Shown here piece by piece: positions 60,934-64,000 of a stretch of 64,000 bases of DNA. Source of the DNA: Chelydra serpentina (Eukaryota; Chordata; Testudines; Chelydridae); the NCBI GenBank assembly GCA_037349315.1, contig JBAIAC010000001.1, positions 1-64,000 of the forward strand, written 5' to 3'. The notes under the pieces are model-generated. The model was given only the letters and a program-made list of their open reading frames with translations. It had not been told where the DNA came from and searched no databases. The translations under genes were made by a program, and so were the position numbers. How positions within the stretch are numbered: the stretch's first letter is position 1; each line of letters opens with the position of its first letter.

Positions 60934-61721
60934 CCTGGAATCGTCCTACCTAAGCCATTATTATGCACTGGGATGACTATTCCAAGTCACTTTCAATAAA
61001 CAGAAATGAATTGCTCATCGTGAGACTCTTTCACGAACCGATCCCTACCAAATGACCAATTTCATAATGTCATAATGTCATAATTACATAATTATTATAA
61101 TTACATAATTTCATAATGGCAGAATTACTCATTGTGAGAATTTTCCACCAACTGATCCCTACCAAATAACCAATTTCATAATCATAATGTCTTAGGGAGA
61201 AGAGTCAAGAGAAATTTTGCAGTAACAATGAACAGAAATGAATTGCTCTTAATGAGATACTTTCAAGAACCGATCTCTACGAAATCACCAGAACTGCATT
61301 CTAATGGCTAAGGGACCACTATTTCAGTAGAAATTCGGCTGTGGCACTGAACTGGAATGATTTTCTCATTGTAAGGAATTTTCACAAACCGATCTCTACG
61401 AAATGAGTAGCAGTGTACCGTAATATCTTAGGGAGGAAATTTCCAGGGATAAATTCGGTAGTGGCACTGAACAGGAATTAATTGCTGAAATGGAGGTATT
61501 TTCAGGGTCCGATATCAACAGTAGGACAAGCAGTGCATCAAATTCGCTTCGGGAGGAAAATTCCAGGAGAAATTCAGCAGTGGCGTTTAACGGGAATAAA
61601 TTGCTCATTATGAGGTATTTCCATGAACCGATCTCAACAGTATGACCAGCATTGCATTATAATGCCTTAAAGAGGACGATTTCAGGAGAAAATTGGCACT
61701 AGCAGTGAACAGGATTGAATT
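60934..61721 (+). repeat. ~119-bp satellite, orientation switch then + monomers
   Basis: The reverse orientation continues to about 60971, then + monomers run to the second hammerhead-bearing repeat. A local amplification of CATAATGT-like units sits at about 61060-61125. No gene is seen. Confidence 0.85.
61060..61125. repeat. Short CATAATGT-like slippage repeat
   Basis: Repeated TTCATAATG, GTCATAAT and TACATAAT units expand the CATAATG motif that every satellite monomer carries once. It is local and AT-rich. Confidence 0.75.
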
Positions 61722-61968
61722 GAAACGACAAAGGGTCCTGTTGCACCTTATAGACTAACAGAGGTATTGGAGCATAAGCTTTCGTGGGTGAATACCCACT
61801 TCTTCAGATACAAGCAGTGAAAATGTCCAGGGGCAGATATAAATGTGCAGGGAAGAGTCAGGCTAGAGATAACGAGGTTAGCTCAATCAGGGAGAGTGAG
61901 GCCCTTTTGTAGCAGCTGAGGTGTGAATACCAAGGGAGGAGAAACTGCATTTGTAGTTGGCTATTATG
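61722..61968 (-). mobile_element. Second copy of the hammerhead-bearing repeat
   Basis: About 247 bp that includes the same arm as the fold-back element (61723-61815), followed by about 150 bp not present in that copy. The borders are estimated from where satellite stops and resumes. Read on minus, the arm retains an undamaged CTGAAGA before the GTGGGTATTCACCCAC stem. It is a fragment without an ORF. Family assignment (Penelope-like) is inferred. Confidence 0.6.
61765..61812 (-). ncRNA. Hammerhead-ribozyme-like motif
   Basis: Minus strand, 5' to 3': CTGAAGA (61807-61801), stem II AGTGGGT-ATTC-ACCCAC (61800-61784), GAAA (61783-61780), a 2-bp stem III GC-TTAT-GC (61779-61772), then TC (61771-61770) as the expected cleavage site. 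This fits the hammerhead order CUGANGA, stem II, GAAA, short stem III, UH. Stem I is weak: GTAT can pair with ATAC only with a 2-nt bulge. Minimal hammerheads with very short stem III are known in Penelope-like elements. Activity is not shown by sequence. Confidence 0.5.
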
Positions 61969-64000
61969 AATTTTGGCACAGGCACTGAACAGGATGAATT
62001 GCTCATTGTGAGGAATTTTCACCAACCGATCTCTACCGAGCTAATGACGAACCGATCTCCTCCAAATGACGAGTAGCGCATCATAATGGCACAGATAGGA
62101 AGCTTCCAGGAGAAATATGACATTAGCAATTAAAAGAATTGAATTGTTCTTTGTAAAGAAACTTTCACAAACCGATCTCTACAAAGTGACCAGCAGTGCA
62201 TTCCTCACAATGAGCAATTCATTCCTGTTCATTCCTAGTGCCAAACTTCACCTGGAATTGTCCTCCAAAAGCCTTTATAATGCACTATTGGTAATTTGAA
62301 GGATATTGGTTCATGAAAATCCCCACAATGAGCAATTAATTCCTGATTGCCAGTTTCCAATTGCTTCTGGAATCTTCCTCTCTAAACCAATATAATGGTG
62401 TTTTCGAAGAGTTCCGTTTGTGAAAATCCTCACAATCCTCACAATTCATTCCCCTTCATAGCCAGTGCCAAGTGTCTCCTGGACTCTTTCTCCCTAAGCC
62501 TTTATGATGCACTCCTGGTGATTTTGCAAAGATCGGTTTGTGAAAGTTTCTCACAAAGAGCAATTCAATACTAATGCCATATTTCTCCAAAATCGTCTTC
62601 TATAAGGACATTTGGACCAAGCAGTGAACAGGATTGAAGTGCTCATTGTGAGGCATAATCAGGAACCGATCCCCTCCAAATGACGAGTAGCGCATCATAA
62701 TGGCACAGGTAGGAAGATTCCAGGAGAAATATGGCATTAGCAATGAAAAGAATTGAATTGTTCTTTGTAAAGAAACTTTCACGATCCGATCTCTAGAAAG
62801 TGACCAGCAGTCCATCCCTCACAATGAGCAATTCATTCCTGTTCATTGCTAGTGCCAAACTTCACTTGGAATTGTCCTCCAAAAGCCATTATGATGCAAT
62901 ATTGGTCATTTGAAGGATATCGGTTCATGAAAATCCTCACAATGAGCAATTCATTTCTGTTCAGTGCCAGAGCCGGATTTCTACTGGAATCTTGCTCCCT
63001 TAAGCATTATAATGCACTACTTGTGATTTCATAGAGATCAGTTCGTGAAAGATACTCATGAAGAGCAACCCATTTCTATTTATTCCTTCTGCCAGTTTTC
63101 TCCTGGAATCGTCATCACTAAGTTATTATGATGCACATCTCGTCATTTCGTAACAATCGTTTTGTGAAAATTGCTCAGAACGAGCTATTTATTCCTGTTC
63201 AGTGCCAGTGCCAAATGTTCTTATAGAGGACGATTCCAGGAGAAATATGGCATTAGTAATGAATTGCTCTTTGTGAAAAACTTTCACGAACCGATCTCTA
63301 CGAAATCACCAGCAGTGCATCATAATCACTTAGGGAGGAAACTTCCAGGATAAATTCATTAGTGGCACTGAACAGGATTGAATTGCTCAATGTGAGGTAT
63401 TTTCAGGATAAGATATCAACCGTAGGACCAGCAGTTCATCATGACAGTTTAGGGACTAATATGCCAGGAGAAATTTGGCACTGGCTTTGAACAGGAAAGA
63501 ATTGCTCATTGAGAGGATTTTCACAAACCAAACTCTACCAAATGACCAGGAGTGTATCACTGTAATGCACTGCTGGTGATTTTGTAGAGATCGGTTCGTG
63601 AAAGTTTCTCATTAAAAGCAATCCATTTCTGTTAATTGCTCCTGCCAAATTTCTCCTGGACTCTTCCTTCCAAACAAATTATGATGCACTACTGGTCATT
63701 TGGTAGGCGTCGATCAGTGGAAAATTTTCACGAGTAATTATCAACTGTTGACTGCTAATGCCAATTTTTACCTGGAATCCTCCTCCCTAACACATTATCA
63801 TGCACTGCTGGTGTTTTGGTAGAGATCTCACAATGAGTAATTCTTTCCTGTTCACTGCTCCTGCCAATTTTTTCCTGGAATCGTCCTCCCTAAGCCATTA
63901 TGATATACTACTAGTCATTTGCAGGCTATCCATTCGTGTACATTTCCACAAAGAGCAATTTATTCCTGTTCAGTACCATTGTCAAATTTCCCCTGCACTC
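61969..64000. repeat. ~119-bp satellite with repeated orientation switches
   Basis: Orientation is + to about 62195, minus to about 62600, + to about 62815, minus to about 63219, + to about 63560, then minus to the window edge. The head-to-head unit around 62195 recurs around 62815; the mark GAATTGTTCT lies at 62141 and 62755, an offset of 614 bp. The last segment (63560-64000) has the same monomer order as 7600-7880 and continues beyond the window. No gene is seen. Confidence 0.85.

Overview
The window is non-genic vertebrate repeat DNA, almost certainly from a cryptodiran (hidden-neck) turtle. The evidence is a near full-length CR1 LINE of the turtle type, a 5'-truncated second CR1 copy, a tRNA-derived SINE with a CR1-like tail (the tortoise Pol III/SINE type), and solo LTRs with TG...CA ends and an AATAAA signal. 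I see no host protein-coding gene, rRNA or functional tRNA.

Two tandem repeats make up nearly all of the rest. The first is a degenerate hexamer, CCCTCA on one strand and TGAGGG on the other, with scattered true telomeric TTAGGG units. Its C-rich strand lies on + at 1-2393, 28985-38130 and 45873-54564. Its G-rich strand lies on + at 8493-27798, broken by two solo LTRs in opposite orientation (12981-13540 and 15731-16301). The second is an AT-rich satellite with a monomer of about 119 bp, in two recognisable monomer types and in both orientations. It fills 2394-8492, 27799-28984, 38131-38670, 43620-44027, 45402-45872 and most of 54565-64000.

The two repeats form one composite higher-order structure. 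The same hexamer-to-satellite junction recurs three times (about 2393, 38130, 54564), followed each time by the same order of satellite monomers. The 19-kb G-strand array is flanked by inverted satellite arms of about 1.19 kb (7236-8425 and 27799-28981), so hexamer strand polarity flips together with satellite orientation. Smaller rearrangements are visible: a 475-bp duplication that looks exact, a 614-bp duplicated inversion unit, and a 16-bp fold-back hairpin absent from its sister copies.

The mobile elements inserted into the satellite. CR1 copy 1 (38671-43619) has ORF1 (zinc finger plus SGNH esterase), ORF2 (APE endonuclease plus reverse transcriptase) interrupted by one nonsense codon, and a tandemly repeated 5' UTR in which each unit carries a GC box and a TATA-like motif. 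Two copies of another repeat (58567-59032 and 61722-61968) carry a hammerhead-ribozyme-like fold and may belong to the Penelope-like lineage. The long open frames across the hexamer arrays (LTLT, PHPH, VRVR, EGEG) follow from the repeat sequence and are not annotated as genes.
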